From positions 7,275,001 through 7,339,000 of the forward strand of contig NC_091673.1 of assembly GCF_042453785.1 (NCBI RefSeq): DNA of 64,000 bases. The letters run 5' to 3'. The stretch comes from Malus domestica. Lineage: Eukaryota; Streptophyta; Magnoliopsida; Rosales; Rosaceae. The position numbers and the translations under genes are program-made. Positions 13,054 to 24,275 of the stretch are shown in pieces. Each line of letters opens with the position of its first letter. The stretch's first letter is position 1. The notes below the pieces were generated by a model. It made no database searches. It saw only the letters and a list, made by a program, of their open reading frames with translations, and was not told the origin of the DNA.

Positions 13054-13399
13054 TAATTTGTTGGCCAAATAAGAAAAAAAAATCCTAACTTTTTAATATA
13101 ACAAAAGAAAAAAAAAACAGCATGGGTTCAAACCGTATCGGCTTCTAATCTAACATCTAATCTAAAAAATTTATCGTTTAACAAAAAAAAAAAAAAAAAA
13201 AACGAAAGAAGAAAAAATTAAAATAAAATTACAGTCTAGAGTTAACAGGAATTTACAGACCACCGAAAGAGAAGAAGGTACAAACTTTGACTCGATCGAA
13301 TGGAATGCGTGTATGGTATCACTGTGTGTGGACATTGCGTAGAAAATAAATATTAAAAATCCAAACACAGATAGAAAGAAAGAGAATCGCTTAGTTGAT

Positions 13400-14231
13400 G
13401 TTTGTTGATATTGATGAGAAGACGCAGCTGCTGCTGCTGCTGCTGCGAGTCTGTCGGACGCTTTGGTACTAGTAGCTCAGCCTGAGAGAGATATCATTTG
13501 TAAGACAACAACAACATCCTCTGCAAATCGAACATGTTCGAATCTCCTCGTCCCATGATTCTTTGTTTCCATTGTCTCCTACGCATTTTCTGTTAAATCT
13601 CGTTAAGCTAAGTGTTGTTATAAGGTCAAATCTTGGTGGGTGTTTGTGTTTTCTTGTTCTTCTCTCAGATTTGCAGTTTCATTTATTTTCTGCGATTCTG
13701 TGACCCGCGTGTGCTTGGGTTAATCTGATATTTAATTAATGTAATTATCCTGTGATTTGTCAAGTGGATTATGGTATTTTTGATTTGGGTTTTGATTTAT
13801 CTTTTTCCCAGCAATTTTATGAGATGGGTAATTGGTGGGCGGTGGAGATCGTGTTATTGTCTTTTTGTCGTCGATGATGATCGAAGTTATATGCTGTTTT
13901 GAATTTGATTAGTTGATGATGGAAGATGGGCTGTTTTGTATTTCATTAGTTGCTAAATATGTTGTTACAACTTCCTTGTATCCTCATAGTTTCATAGTTG
14001 TTACCTCGTTTTCATGCTGTATATCCGAGGTAGCAAACCGATTTGGGATTTTCGGGTCCTCTTCTTACTTTCTGTGGTTAACTTATGTTTGTATTCGGAT
14101 CTGTATCTATCTGTATATCTAGTTTGCAGTATGAGACGGGTCTAAGAACGGTTCTTTTTCTTGGTTATGTATTATATAGGTAGAGATAGAGATTGGTCAA
14201 CCCCACGTCGAGTATATATTAGTTGGCCTAG
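13400..14231 (+). promoter_or_regulatory. Leader of the CFIm68-like gene, probably with a 5' UTR intron
   Basis: A short CTG repeat (six units, 13428-13446) lies about 800 bases before the start codon, in what looks like the first untranslated exon. AT/T-rich DNA follows and ends in a plausible acceptor (ATTATATAG at 14171-14179). An intron in the leader is common in plant RNA-processing genes; the donor is not certain (candidate GTAAGA near 13500). Confidence 0.45.
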
Positions 14232-16208
14232 ATGGATCCGATGGGTGATGAGCAAATAGATTATGAAGACGAGGAATATGGTGGGTCTCAGAAGCTTCAG
14301 TATCAGGGAAGTGGAGCCATCTCTGCGCTTGCAGATGAAGAGCCGATGGTAGAAGATGATGAGTACGATGATCTCTATAATGATGTTAATGTTGGAGAGG
14401 GTTTCATGCAGATGCACCGATCTGAGGCACCAGTGCCACCTGGTGGCGTTGGCAATGGAGGACTCCAAGCACAGAAAACTAATGTTCCTGAACCAAGAGC
14501 TCGAGCTGGTGTCTCTCAGGACCTGAAAATTCCTGGGGTTTCAGTTCAAGGGAAGTATTCTGGTGCTGGGGCCCAGTTTCCGGAACAGAATCAGCCACCG
14601 GTGGCGAAGGAGCCAGAACTGGGATCCACAGGTTATGTGGGTGGGGCTTCTGGATCACAGAAGGGGAGGGTTATGGAGATGACTCATGATACTCAAGTCA
14701 GACAAATGGGGTTTCAGGGGTCAACAACTATACCCCCAAATGTCGGTATTGATTCTTCTGATATTACCGGAAAAGGTAATAGTGAGTATATTCCGTCTCT
14801 GAATCCTGGCACTGCTGGTCCTCCAGGAGCTGCACAGATACCGACTAATCAAATGAGTATCAAGATAAATGCTAATCGTCCAATGGTTAATGAAAACCAA
14901 ATCCGGCCACCAATTGAGAATGGTTCGGCTATGCTGTTTGTGGGAGAACTACATTGGTGGACAACTGATGCTGAGATCGAAAGTGTTTTATCTCAGTATG
15001 GAAGGGTCAAGGAAATTAAGTTTTTTGACGAGAGGGCAAGTGGTAAGTCCAAAGGGTATTGTCAGGTTGAGTTTCATGATCCAGCTGCTGCGACTGCATG
15101 CAAAGAGGGAATGGATGGTTATGTTTTCAACGGGAGAGCTTGTGTTGTAGCTTTTGCTTCTCCGCAGACCTTGAAACAGATGGGAGCTTCTTATTTGAGC
15201 AAATCACAAGGCCAGGCTCAGGCTCAGCAACCAGGAAGAAGGCCCATGAATGATGGTGTTGGGAGGGGGGCAGGTGTGAATTTTCAAGCGGGAGACACAG
15301 GAGGGAGGAATTTTGGAAGGGGTGGATGGGGACGAGGTGGACAGGGAGGAAGAGGTCCTGGAGGTGGAGGACCAATGAGGGGAAGAGGAGGGGCCATGGG
15401 TGTGAAGAATATGGTTGGGAATCCTGCTGGTGTTGGAACTGGTGCTAATGGAGGAGGCTATGGACAGGGCCTCGGAGGTCCTGGATTTGGTGGTCCTGTA
15501 GGAATGATGAATCCACAGGGTATGATGGGTTCTGGATTTGATCCAACATATATGGGTCGAGGAGGCGGTTATGGAGGGTTTCCAGGTCCTGCCTTTCCTG
15601 GAATGCTTCCTCAATTTCCTGGTGTTAACACAATGGGACTTGCCGGGGTGGCTCCTCATGTAAACCCAGCTTTCTTTGGCAGGGGAATGGCAGCTAATGG
15701 GATGGGGATGATGGGTTCTTCTGGAATGGAGGGACATCACGCAGGGATGTGGAATGACCCAAGCATGGGGGCCTGGGGAGGAGAAGAACATGGTCGAAGA
15801 ACTAGGGAGTCAAGTTATGGTGGTGATGATAATGCTTCTGAGTATGGATATGGTGACACAAATAATGAGAAAGGAGCAAGGTCAAGTGCTGCCTCGAGGG
15901 AAAGAGAACGGGGATCTGAGCGTGACTGGTCAGGAAACTCTGAGAGGAGGCATCGTGATGGTAGAGAACAAGACTTTGAAAGGTCTGAAAGGGGGGAGCA
16001 CAGGGAGCATCGTTACAAGGAAGAAAAAGATAGTTATCGAGAACATCGGCAGAGAGATCGTGATGGGGTTTATGAGGATGACTGGGACAGAGGTCAGTCT
16101 TCTTCAAGACCTCGTAGTCGTAGCAGGTCCAAAGCAGTGCCAGAGGATGATCATCGGTCTAGATCAAGGGATGTTGATTATAAGAGGAGACGGTTGCCAT
16201 CTGAGTGA
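14232..16208 (+). CDS. CFIm68/CPSF6-like RRM protein
   Basis: Probable large subunit of cleavage factor Im, which binds pre-mRNA upstream of poly(A) sites and helps choose them; nuclear. The coding region is a single uninterrupted exon of 658 residues. Order of parts: an acidic N-terminus (IDYEDEEYGG, then VEDDEYDDLYNDV) as in CPSF6/7; a low-complexity linker; one RRM at about residues 233-311 with RNP2 LFVGEL and RNP1 KGYCQVEF; a Gly/Met-rich stretch at about 345-510; and a charged C-terminus rich in RE, RD and RS dipeptides ending RSRSRDVDYKRRR. The single RRM between an acidic head and an RS-like tail is the CFIm68 layout. I recall Arabidopsis AT1G13190, next to ARP3, as the matching gene. 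A generic hnRNP is less likely. Confidence 0.88.
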   Translation: MDPMGDEQIDYEDEEYGGSQKLQYQGSGAISALADEEPMVEDDEYDDLYNDVNVGEGFMQMHRSEAPVPPGGVGNGGLQAQKTNVPEPRARAGVSQDLKIPGVSVQGKYSGAGAQFPEQNQPPVAKEPELGSTGYVGGASGSQKGRVMEMTHDTQVRQMGFQGSTTIPPNVGIDSSDITGKGNSEYIPSLNPGTAGPPGAAQIPTNQMSIKINANRPMVNENQIRPPIENGSAMLFVGELHWWTTDAEIESVLSQYGRVKEIKFFDERASGKSKGYCQVEFHDPAAATACKEGMDGYVFNGRACVVAFASPQTLKQMGASYLSKSQGQAQAQQPGRRPMNDGVGRGAGVNFQAGDTGGRNFGRGGWGRGGQGGRGPGGGGPMRGRGGAMGVKNMVGNPAGVGTGANGGGYGQGLGGPGFGGPVGMMNPQGMMGSGFDPTYMGRGGGYGGFPGPAFPGMLPQFPGVNTMGLAGVAPHVNPAFFGRGMAANGMGMMGSSGMEGHHAGMWNDPSMGAWGGEEHGRRTRESSYGGDDNASEYGYGDTNNEKGARSSAASRERERGSERDWSGNSERRHRDGREQDFERSERGEHREHRYKEEKDSYREHRQRDRDGVYEDDWDRGQSSSRPRSRSRSKAVPEDDHRSRSRDVDYKRRRLPSE

Positions 16209-18776
16209 CAGAGTTAGATCGTTACCTTCTATGGCAGGTCTTTGAGAGACTGCAGAATATAAATTCTGACTATTACTATATGTAGCTTTTGATACGTACA
16301 GTGAATCTGCATTCTTCCTCTGGGCTTCACCGGGCCTACTGCCTACCGATAAGCGTGGTTTCTTGAAGGAGAAGTAAGTTCTCCCAGTGTGCATAGGAGG
16401 GAAGGATCAGTTCCCCCTTTGCTTTATTATACTGCTTTCCACAGAACATTTAGCTGTCACTATTAATATTTGTGTGCTTAAAAACAATTAGTAACTTTTA
16501 GTAGCATACCGATGAAGATATAGCTGTGGGGTTTGGCCACTCATTTCCTGCAGTAGTATCTTCTTGGTTTAATAACTATGCTACCTAATTTCTTCAAGAC
16601 AATTGCTTTATTGGGTTTGTGGATATTATATTTTGAAAACTTCTTGTGCTCCATGTGATTGTGGGAGTTCTTCTCTTTCTATATTATATCTTGAGTAAAT
16701 AGCATGAGAGATTTTGGCATGATTGGTACGTTGTTACGGATAGCTTTGACCTGAAAACAGAAAAAACAATTGGGGAGGGACTCACTTGATGTCATTGTTG
16801 TCTAATGTGTCTCATACCTATTGGGAAGTTAATTACACAATGAATTGGATACCGTTAACTTTGGTTGCTATGTTCTTTTTCCCTTTCTTGCTCTTATTAT
16901 TATTCTTAAGTGGCCGTTATAGATTATGAGGTGGTGTCTTGAAAGTTATTTTATTTGATGTCTATTGACATGCGGGTTTTCTTTTAATCATCATATCCAG
17001 GGAGTAGAGTGGGCAAATCCTTCTTTTCATTATTGAATCAGCCTGTGCTGGTCACATGGCGGAAGATGTGTTTTATGGATGCGTTGCCAACTGTGCAAAA
17101 GAAATGAATGTTCTCGAACTAGTGAAATATTTAATGGAGACTTGTCATTGTGCATGTAACAAATGACTGTCTGTGTGTAATCGTAGACTTCTTGTATTAG
17201 GTACACATGTAATGCCCTCTTTTTTTGTTTCTATGACTGTATTAGGATTTTAGGCTTAGCATTGAGCTTGTAAAAGTCTTGTACAATGTGCTTAATTGTA
17301 CATATTCAGTGTGTTGTAACTGTTGTTGCCTGCTCTATGCACTATAGGGAGTTAGGATTGAGCCATTGATAAGTTGTAACAAGAAGCCACCGTGCTAAAT
17401 TGTAATTAGTCAGTGAGATTTGTACAAGCCAGTTTCTGCTGAAGCCACTTCCTGTAAAGAATCTTACTTTTTTCTGTATTATATGTAACTGTGAGTAGTG
17501 TGGGGTTAGGGGTTGTGAGTTGCAAGTCAGTGCTGCATTGTAAATGAGTTGGAACGGAAACAGTTGTTTAGACTAGGGTTTGTTTTTCTCTCCAGGGAGA
17601 CATATTCTGTGCTCCTTATGTACATTTTTTGGACGTAGTTTTGTAACTCTCATCATAGATTTCATGTCATCTATTTCTCAACAATGTATCGCTTAGTGAG
17701 GTTGTCTGAAATGGTTGTTTTGACAAGTTGTATGGTTTCTCAACAATGTATTTTAGAAATTTGGTGTATTGGGATGTTTAGTGCATGAGAAGCTGCATCG
17801 TTCTTGAGGGAGGTGTTCATTGGAAATGCTTTGCTTTACATGTCTTCCTGCTGGCAGTATTGAAGGATTGTGCTTTGTTTGAATTACCATCATATAAACT
17901 TTCGTTGTATCTTCATTTTTCTCTCCTTTCTGTTTTTTCGTATTCAGTTTCTGTATTAGTATAAAGTAACTGTGCATGTACTGTCCTGCTGTTGTTTGAG
18001 TTCTGCCCTTGTAATTTTCGTGTTAAGCTTTGTAGTTGCCTATTCTGTATGAAGTAACTGATACTCTAGGTGCAATTCACCGTTGATGGAATAATTTTCA
18101 CGAGGCAAGCGGAAAGGTTCTTCTGTTTTCTTTTTGGTTTCAGTCTTTTGAGCTCTATAGTTTTTATCTTGAAGCTCTGTTTGTCAGTAATCAATAGTTG
18201 AGGGCATTCGTGTCGGTTTTTCTGTTGCATCATAGTTCTTAGCTGCAACTGTTAACTCACAGATGGTCTTTCATTTCTCTGGAATCTCTGCCGTTTTAAA
18301 ACTGCTTGGTTATGTTTATTTGAATCTGCGAATGGTTTTTGCTTATGTTTAATCGTAGGACATACGAGCGTGCGCGTGACAGCCGTAGACAGGGAGTCTT
18401 GGTTTGCATGTTTTGTTAGTTTGTCTCTCCAGTGCCTCGATGGCTATCGTTGTTCTGTTATTTCTGGGATTTCTATTACGAATCTTGTGGATTTTTTAGC
18501 AGCTGGTTAGATTATTACCTAGGCAGTGCAGTTTAAAACCAGATCTTGGCAGTGCCTTCATTCTGCATCAAGGCACTTTAACTCCTAGTTGAATTGCTGT
18601 AACGAATTATACACCCCCGAGTCCCAATGGATCGTCTTCGATGGAGAAGAACTTTCATGTAACCGTAATATATACCTTCTTACAGTTAAAGATGGATTGG
18701 TCGGGTATATATCGAGGTCTAGTTCTTCGCAGTTGTTTTGTTCAAAAATTTCTGACTTAAATATGAGGGTTTAAAG
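16209..18776. other. Gene-free stretch downstream of the CFIm68-like gene
   Basis: No protein-coding frame or transposon end is evident over 2.5 kb. The composition (T-rich, many TTGTAA and TGTATT motifs) looks like plant 3' UTR or intron more than repeat DNA. A possible 3' UTR intron runs from a GTAAGT near 16374 to a pyrimidine-led acceptor CGTAG near 18358; this is speculative. Confidence 0.35.
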
Positions 18777-19262
18777 GTATAAAATATCGATGATATCGGA
18801 AATATTGGTAATTCAAAAATACGGAAATTTCGATGGAAATATCGGGATATTATCGATATCGATAAAAATTGAATAAAAACCATGAAAATTGTAAGAAAAA
18901 CTTGGAAATTTTTATTGAAGCTTTGCATGATGTTTATTTTGTCAATCATCTATTAGTTTATCATAAAAAATTGGAAGGAAATGCATTGCATGATAGATAT
19001 AACTGATTTAAGTTGATTATATAGCGAGTTGGCAAACATTGTGATGATAGAAAATATATAGTAATTAATGAAAGAAGATTAAACACACCATAATCATTTA
19101 TATATAATGAATTAGTACAATATTTTACACTTTATACATTGCATGGTAAGATACATGAGTGACTTAGCAAGGTCTAAAATATCGATGATATCGGAAATAT
19201 CGGTAGTCCAAAAACACAAAAATTTCGATGAAAATATTGGAATATTATGGGTATTTTAGACC
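18777..19262. repeat. AT-rich element with two direct copies of a TATCGATGATATCGG block
   Basis: A block of about 85 bases starting AAAATATCGATGATATCGGA occurs at 18780 and again at 19173. The second copy is bounded by inverted GGTCTAAAATA and TATTTTAGACC, so the stretch could be a small non-autonomous transposon with ends at about 18777 and 19262. I do not recognise the family. Confidence 0.5.
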
Positions 19263-19533
19263 ATTTTAATACTACAATTACAATCTAGTGGTAACAAGTA
19301 GAATTACAACACAAAAGAATGACGTTTTAATTTGTAACGACGAAAATATTTTGTTCGATTACGTATGTACGAGCATCCGCTAAGCTCACTAAATATACTG
19401 CCAACGAACATAGCGATGCTTCGTTTATTCAAATTTAGGCTCACTCCGAACCTCGTTTATTTCCATTATTCACAATAATATCGAGCACAAACGTTTGCAT
19501 GGGGATTATACAGTATGCATGCATGCACGGAGC

Positions 19534-19971
19534 TTAGAACAAGAAGGAGGCGGCGACGCCAGCGGCAACAGCTACTCCCGCGGAGAGCTGTCCAGCGGTG
19601 GCAGCGCTAGGATTAGGACCCTCGGCATTACCACTGGCAATGGAGCCGAAAGCTGAATCAGAGACGGGTCCACCAACAGAGCCGGCGGTAACGCTGTCGG
19701 CACCACCAGGAGAAGGAGCATCGGAAGCACCAGCACCGGAGCCACCAATGTCACCGCCAGGAGAAGGAGCCTCGGAAGCACCATTGCCGGAGCCACCAAC
19801 GGCAATGGTTCCCACATCGTTATTGTCAGGGACTGGTCCGGCCGAGGGCACACCAGCGAAGGTTAGGAGGTCGGGTTTGGTGGCGGCGGCGGGGCTGGGG
19901 GCGCTGGCAGCGAAGGCCAAACCCACGGTGGCCAACAGAAGAAGAGCAACAACAACTTGTTGGCGTGCCAT
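19534..19971 (-). CDS. BCP1-like arabinogalactan protein
   Basis: A 145-residue secreted proteoglycan core. An N-terminal signal peptide (ARQQVVVALLLLATVGLAFA) is followed by an Ala/Ser/Pro/Gly-rich body with AP and SP dipeptides (ASAPSPAAA, two copies of APSPGG) that would be hydroxylated and carry arabinogalactan, and a hydrophobic tail (GVAVAAGVAASFLF) typical of a GPI-anchor signal. Cys-free, single exon. The layout and the N-terminal MARQQVVVAL resemble BCP1, a pollen/tapetum protein needed for male fertility in Brassica and Arabidopsis; other small AGPs remain possible. A TATA box lies 126 bases upstream of the start. The gene is divergent from CCT5, and a MITE sits between them. Confidence 0.82.
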   Translation of the reverse strand: MARQQVVVALLLLATVGLAFAASAPSPAAATKPDLLTFAGVPSAGPVPDNNDVGTIAVGGSGNGASEAPSPGGDIGGSGAGASDAPSPGGADSVTAGSVGGPVSDSAFGSIASGNAEGPNPSAATAGQLSAGVAVAAGVAASFLF

Positions 19972-20096
19972 TTTGTATGATTAAAAGGGTAAAGGGTATA
20001 GTTATGCGCGCAGTTGGTTCTCGTTGGTGGGTTTGAGAACACTGCAGGTTAATGGAAAGTGGCGGTGGGTGGTGGTGGGGTTGGGGGAGAAGTGGG

Positions 20097-20106
20097 TATA
20101 TATAGG
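20097..20106 (-). promoter_or_regulatory. TATA box of the BCP1-like gene
   Basis: On the minus strand the sequence reads CCTATATATA, about 126 bases upstream of the ATG at 19971. Position and sequence fit a plant TATA box. Confidence 0.65.
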
Positions 20107-20240
20107 ATTTTTTGGGAGGAGGAGATTGGCGGGCGTGGAGGGCGTTGCGGAGTAGAGCTAGGAAAGCCGTCGGTGGCACCGTGGCGCGCAGTTTGTTAGT
20201 TGTTGCCGTTATTTTTGGTTGGAAATATCTTTTGTGAATT

Positions 20241-20661
20241 GAGGTATTTGTCGGTTTGTTTCCTGAATTTGTATAAAGCTGCCAATATCTTTCATAAATT
20301 TTAATTTTAGTCAATTACCTCTATAAACTTTTATAATAAGCTAATTTCCCACCCCTTCAGAACTTTAATTTTAGCCGATTACCTCCTAAACTTTTATAAA
20401 TAGGCAACTTACGCCTACCGTTATATTCTTTTTGCCCATACAATTGTTATGTATCAAAATAAATGAAAAATTTTAAAATCTAGCGTTAGAGGAAAATTGG
20501 GGTATTTGTAAAAGTTTAGAATAGTAATCGGCTAAAATTAAAGTTCAAAGGAAAAATTGGATAATTATAAAAGTTTAGGATGGTAATCAGCTAAAATTAA
20601 AGTTCAAGTGAAAATTGACAGTTCTATACAAATTCTAGAGGACAAATTGGCAAATATAACC
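20241..20661. mobile_element. MITE with long inverted repeats, 10-bp target duplication
   Basis: A 421-bp element whose two arms are inverted copies (left GAGGTATTTGTCGGTTTG, right read backwards GGTTATATTTGCCAATTTG), with repeated blocks of AACTTTAATTTTAGCCGATTA inside. The ten bases TTTGTGAATT stand at both borders (20231-20240 and 20662-20671). Long arms and a 9-10 base duplication suggest the Mutator superfamily. It fills almost half of the space between the BCP1-like and CCT5 starts. Confidence 0.88.
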
Positions 20662-20924
20662 TTTGTGAATTCGCTCAAATATAACAAAAAGAATAAAGAG
20701 TGGGCCCAAAAAACCAATCTGGGCCGAATAGTGTTTGTGAAGCCCATAAGTAACAGGACATCCAGAGGGCTTCCCACTTCAAACAGTCAAAATCTCAAAC
20801 CCCAAACCCTAGAAGCAGATGCTTAAACAGAGACGAAGATCCTCGACCTAAACGGAAGAGGGAAAAGCAGTGAGGGTTTGAGGAACAAGTGAATCGGATT
20901 TGGTAAGAGAGTGGTGGTGCAGCA

Positions 20925-23900
20925 ATGGCGTTGGCGTTCGACGAGTACGGGCGCCCGTTCATAATACTGAGGGAGCAGGAGCAGAAGTCTCGATTGCGCG
21001 GCCTCGATGCTCAGAAGGCCAACATTTCTGCCGGCAAGGCCGTTGCTCGCATCCTCCGGACCTCCCTCGGACCCAAGGGCATGGACAAGATGCTCCAGAG
21101 CCCCGATGGCGAAATCACTGTCAGTAAGTATCTCTCTCCTCTCTCTCTCTAGAACTCTTACGCGCACAGAATATGAAGCTTCGTTTCTGCTTGAGTCGCC
21201 ATTTCTGGTTGATTATTATTTTTTGTTTGGGTATGGATCTATGTGTTCGTCTTTGTATGTTCATTGTGATTTGGATTCAATTTCCTTCGTTTTCGGCGTC
21301 CGGCACGATCTTTTTCACTCTGAAATTGCTAATCTTGAAGTTTATATGCTTTTCTTAGCTATGGGTTAGTGTGCGTTTTACCTGATTGTTGGATTAATCC
21401 CAGTCCGCTTATTATTTTTCCCATTTTTGTGCTCGTTTTGTTATAATTATACCTCCCCTGTAGTGTGAACATGGCTATTATGGGTGGAAGTACCCACTTA
21501 TCTGGATTATAGGCTTTATAATATTGGCTTTGAGATAAACTTTGTGTTACATTACCTTTCTTTTGCGTATTTCAGCAAATGATGGTGCAACGATTCTGGA
21601 GCAGATGGATGTTGACAATCAGATTGCGAAGCTGATGGTTGAACTATCCCAGAGCCAGGACTATGAAATTGGTGATGGGACAACTGGAGTTGTTGTGTTG
21701 GCTGGTGCACTTCTAGAGCACGCTGAGCGACTGTTGGAGCGCGGTATTCACCCCATCCGTGTTGCTGAGGGATATGAATTGGCATCTAGAATAGCATTTG
21801 ACCATTTGCAGCATATATCACACAAATTTGAATTTGATCTGGATAATATAGAGCCTCTTGTTGGAACTTGCATGACCACTTTATCGTCCAAGATGTAAGT
21901 GAAACTTTTAGATTTTCTTTTCACTTGTATTCGTTGCTGCTGTCTAGTCATAATTATGATGGTAAATTTACTTCACCACTTTGCCATATGATGGCTTTTG
22001 TCATCATAATATAATGGATAATTGTATACTCTGGTAGAAGCACGCTTTCTTTTTGAAGAGTTGGATAATTTTTGTGGTTTATTGTAATGGTATACTGTTA
22101 TTGCTCCACTCCCCGTCTGCGTTTGCAAATTTTTAACGGATTGTTGTGTCAAAGTGTCTTCTATTGTCATTCCATTATTTGCTTGAATTAGAAATTTTCT
22201 TGTTCATGCTGTAGTGTGAATCGGTGCAAGCGTGACCTTGCTGAGATTGCTGTGAAAGCAGTTATGGCTGTTGCAGATTTAGAGAGGAAGGATGTGAACC
22301 TAGATTTGATAAAAGTAGAGGGGAAAGTTGGGGGTAAGTTGGAAGATACTGAGCTGGTATATGGTATTCTTATTGACAAGGATATGAGCCATCCACAAAT
22401 GCCAAAGCATATTGAAGATGCAAAAATTGCTATCTTGACTTGTCCCTTTGAGCCACCAAAGCCAAAGACAAAACATAAGGTTGATATTGATACAGTGGAG
22501 AAATTTCAGACTCTACGTTTGCAAGAACAGAAGTACTTTGACGACATGGTCCAAAAATGCAAGGTCAGATTGCATCCCCTACTTCCATAATGTTATCACT
22601 ATTAAAGAAATTCTGAAATTCATGGCTACCATTTGGTTATCTTGGTATTAAGGATGCTTTTCTGTTACTATGTCATCTGGGTACTTATGGATAATCATTG
22701 GTTGCAGGATGTCGGTGCTACCTTGGTCATCTGTCAATGGGGGTTTGATGATGAAGCAAATCACCTGTTGATGCACAGGAACTTGCCTGCTGTCAGATGG
22801 GTTGGTGGTGTGGAGTTGGAACTAATTGCAATAGCTACAGGTATGCCTTATTTTGAAGACTTTATAGAACTTGAGATTTGGTATATAATTTTTAGCAGTC
22901 TATGGATTTTATACTATTTTGTCATCATTCTCCACTAAAAAAATGATGTCTTTATTTATTTGTAGGAGGAAGAATTGTGCCCAGGTTCCAAGAATTGACA
23001 CCCGAGAAGTTAGGAAAGGTATAGCTCTTTAAGTCTATTATTTGCTAGTTAATTATAATTAGCAAGCAATGTTTCATAACAAGTAGTTATTTTTCCAACA
23101 TATTTTTTAATTTTTCTTGATTGATATCCGTTTGTCCATGTACATTCCGTTCTTGTAAACATAATAACCCTAACTTGTGGTTTTTTTTCTTTCACTAGGC
23201 CGGTATAGTTCGCGAAAAATCATTTGGCACAACCAAAGATCGCATGCTGTACATTGAACACTGTGCAAATTCAAAGGCTGTGACCATATTTATCCGTGGT
23301 GGTAGGTTTCTTTACTTGTATCTTACTGTGCAAATTCAAAGGCTGTGACCATATTTATCCGTGGTGGTAGGTTTCTTTACTTGTATCTTTCCTGGTACTT
23401 CCAAAGTGACTCAGCATGTCGCTTAAGTGAAAATGATGTCAATAAGATTAGGTAGCGTCAACCGATGAAATGAATATTATGTATGGTTGGCAGATTTTGC
23501 AACCTTTCAATTAGCCTGCCTTTTTGTTATCCGTTTCTGTGATTATGTTTATTCATCAAGCCTAATTTAGAGTTCTTATAAGAGGTTTTGGTATTTCCTT
23601 TGACTCATTAGGTAACAAAATGATGATAGAGGAGACTAAGCGCAGCATCCACGATGCCCTCTGTGTTGCTAGGAATCTCATCCGCAACAATTCTATTGTC
23701 TATGGTGGTGGATCAGCAGAGATATCTTGCTCCGTTGCTGTAGAGGCAGCAGCAGACCGATACCCAGGAGTTGAGCAAGTATGGAGACAGTCTCCTCCCT
23801 CTTTTCTTTGAACTTTTATAAAAGTATCAAGTAAATGTTATGATCATATCTTCCTTTTCTCCACAGTATGCCATTAGAGCATTTGCAGATGCTTTGGATG

Positions 23901-24013
23901 CTGTCCCTATGGCACTTGCAGAGAATAGTGGCCTTCAACCCATCGAAACACTATCTGCAGTGAAGGCCGAGCAGATTAAGGTAAATGAAGCATGATAGCC
24001 AATCTATTCTTGA

Positions 24014-24047
<34 letters not shown>

Positions 24048-24275
24048 GTGTGTGTATGGTTTGTGATTCTGAATTTTGATAATCAATTTCAACTGTTAAT
24101 GCAGGAGAACATTCCCTACTACGGAATAGACTGCAACGATGTTGGCACGAATGATATGCGCAAACAGAATGTCTTCGAGACTTTGATCGGGAAGCAGCAG
24201 CAAATCTTATTGGCAACACAGGTGGTGAAGATGATACTAAAAATCGATGATGTTATTTCCCCCTCTGACTACTAG
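20925..24275 (+). CDS. CCT5: T-complex protein 1 subunit epsilon (chaperonin CCT5)
   Basis: Epsilon subunit of the cytosolic TRiC/CCT chaperonin, the double ring that folds actin, tubulin and other proteins using ATP. Nine exons: 20925-21123, 21576-21894, 22215-22563, 22708-22840, 22966-23018, 23199-23301, 23612-23778, 23867-23980 and 24105-24275, all GT-AG and in frame, giving 535 residues, the usual plant length. Group II chaperonin marks are in place: [11 protein letters not shown] near residue 48, TNDGATIL after the first splice, the ATP motif [16 protein letters not shown] near 96, and [16 protein letters not shown] in the C-terminal half. Exon 6 ends inside a perfect 65-bp tandem duplication that copies its 5' splice site into the intron (see findings). 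Intron 8 holds a TC/TG microsatellite. Confidence 0.97.
23260..23389 (+). repeat. Perfect 65-bp tandem duplication across a CCT5 splice donor
   Basis: Copies at 23260-23324 and 23325-23389 are identical. Each holds the last 42 bases of exon 6 and the first 23 of the intron, so the intron starts with a second, identical exon end and GT donor. Only the first donor (23302) keeps the CCT5 frame. Confidence 0.97.
24013..24055 (+). repeat. TC/TG microsatellite in CCT5 intron 8
   Basis: A run of CT dinucleotides with one TTT interruption passes into a short TG run, inside the pyrimidine-rich intron before the last exon. Confidence 0.9.

Noticed and set aside
15204-16107. Minus-strand frames of 195 and 101 codons
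   Set aside because: Shadows of the Gly-rich and RS-rich parts of the CFIm68-like gene.
19598-19984. 128-codon plus-strand frame, Pro/Glu-rich
   Set aside because: Antisense to the BCP1-like gene; its proline pattern mirrors the low-complexity sense codons.
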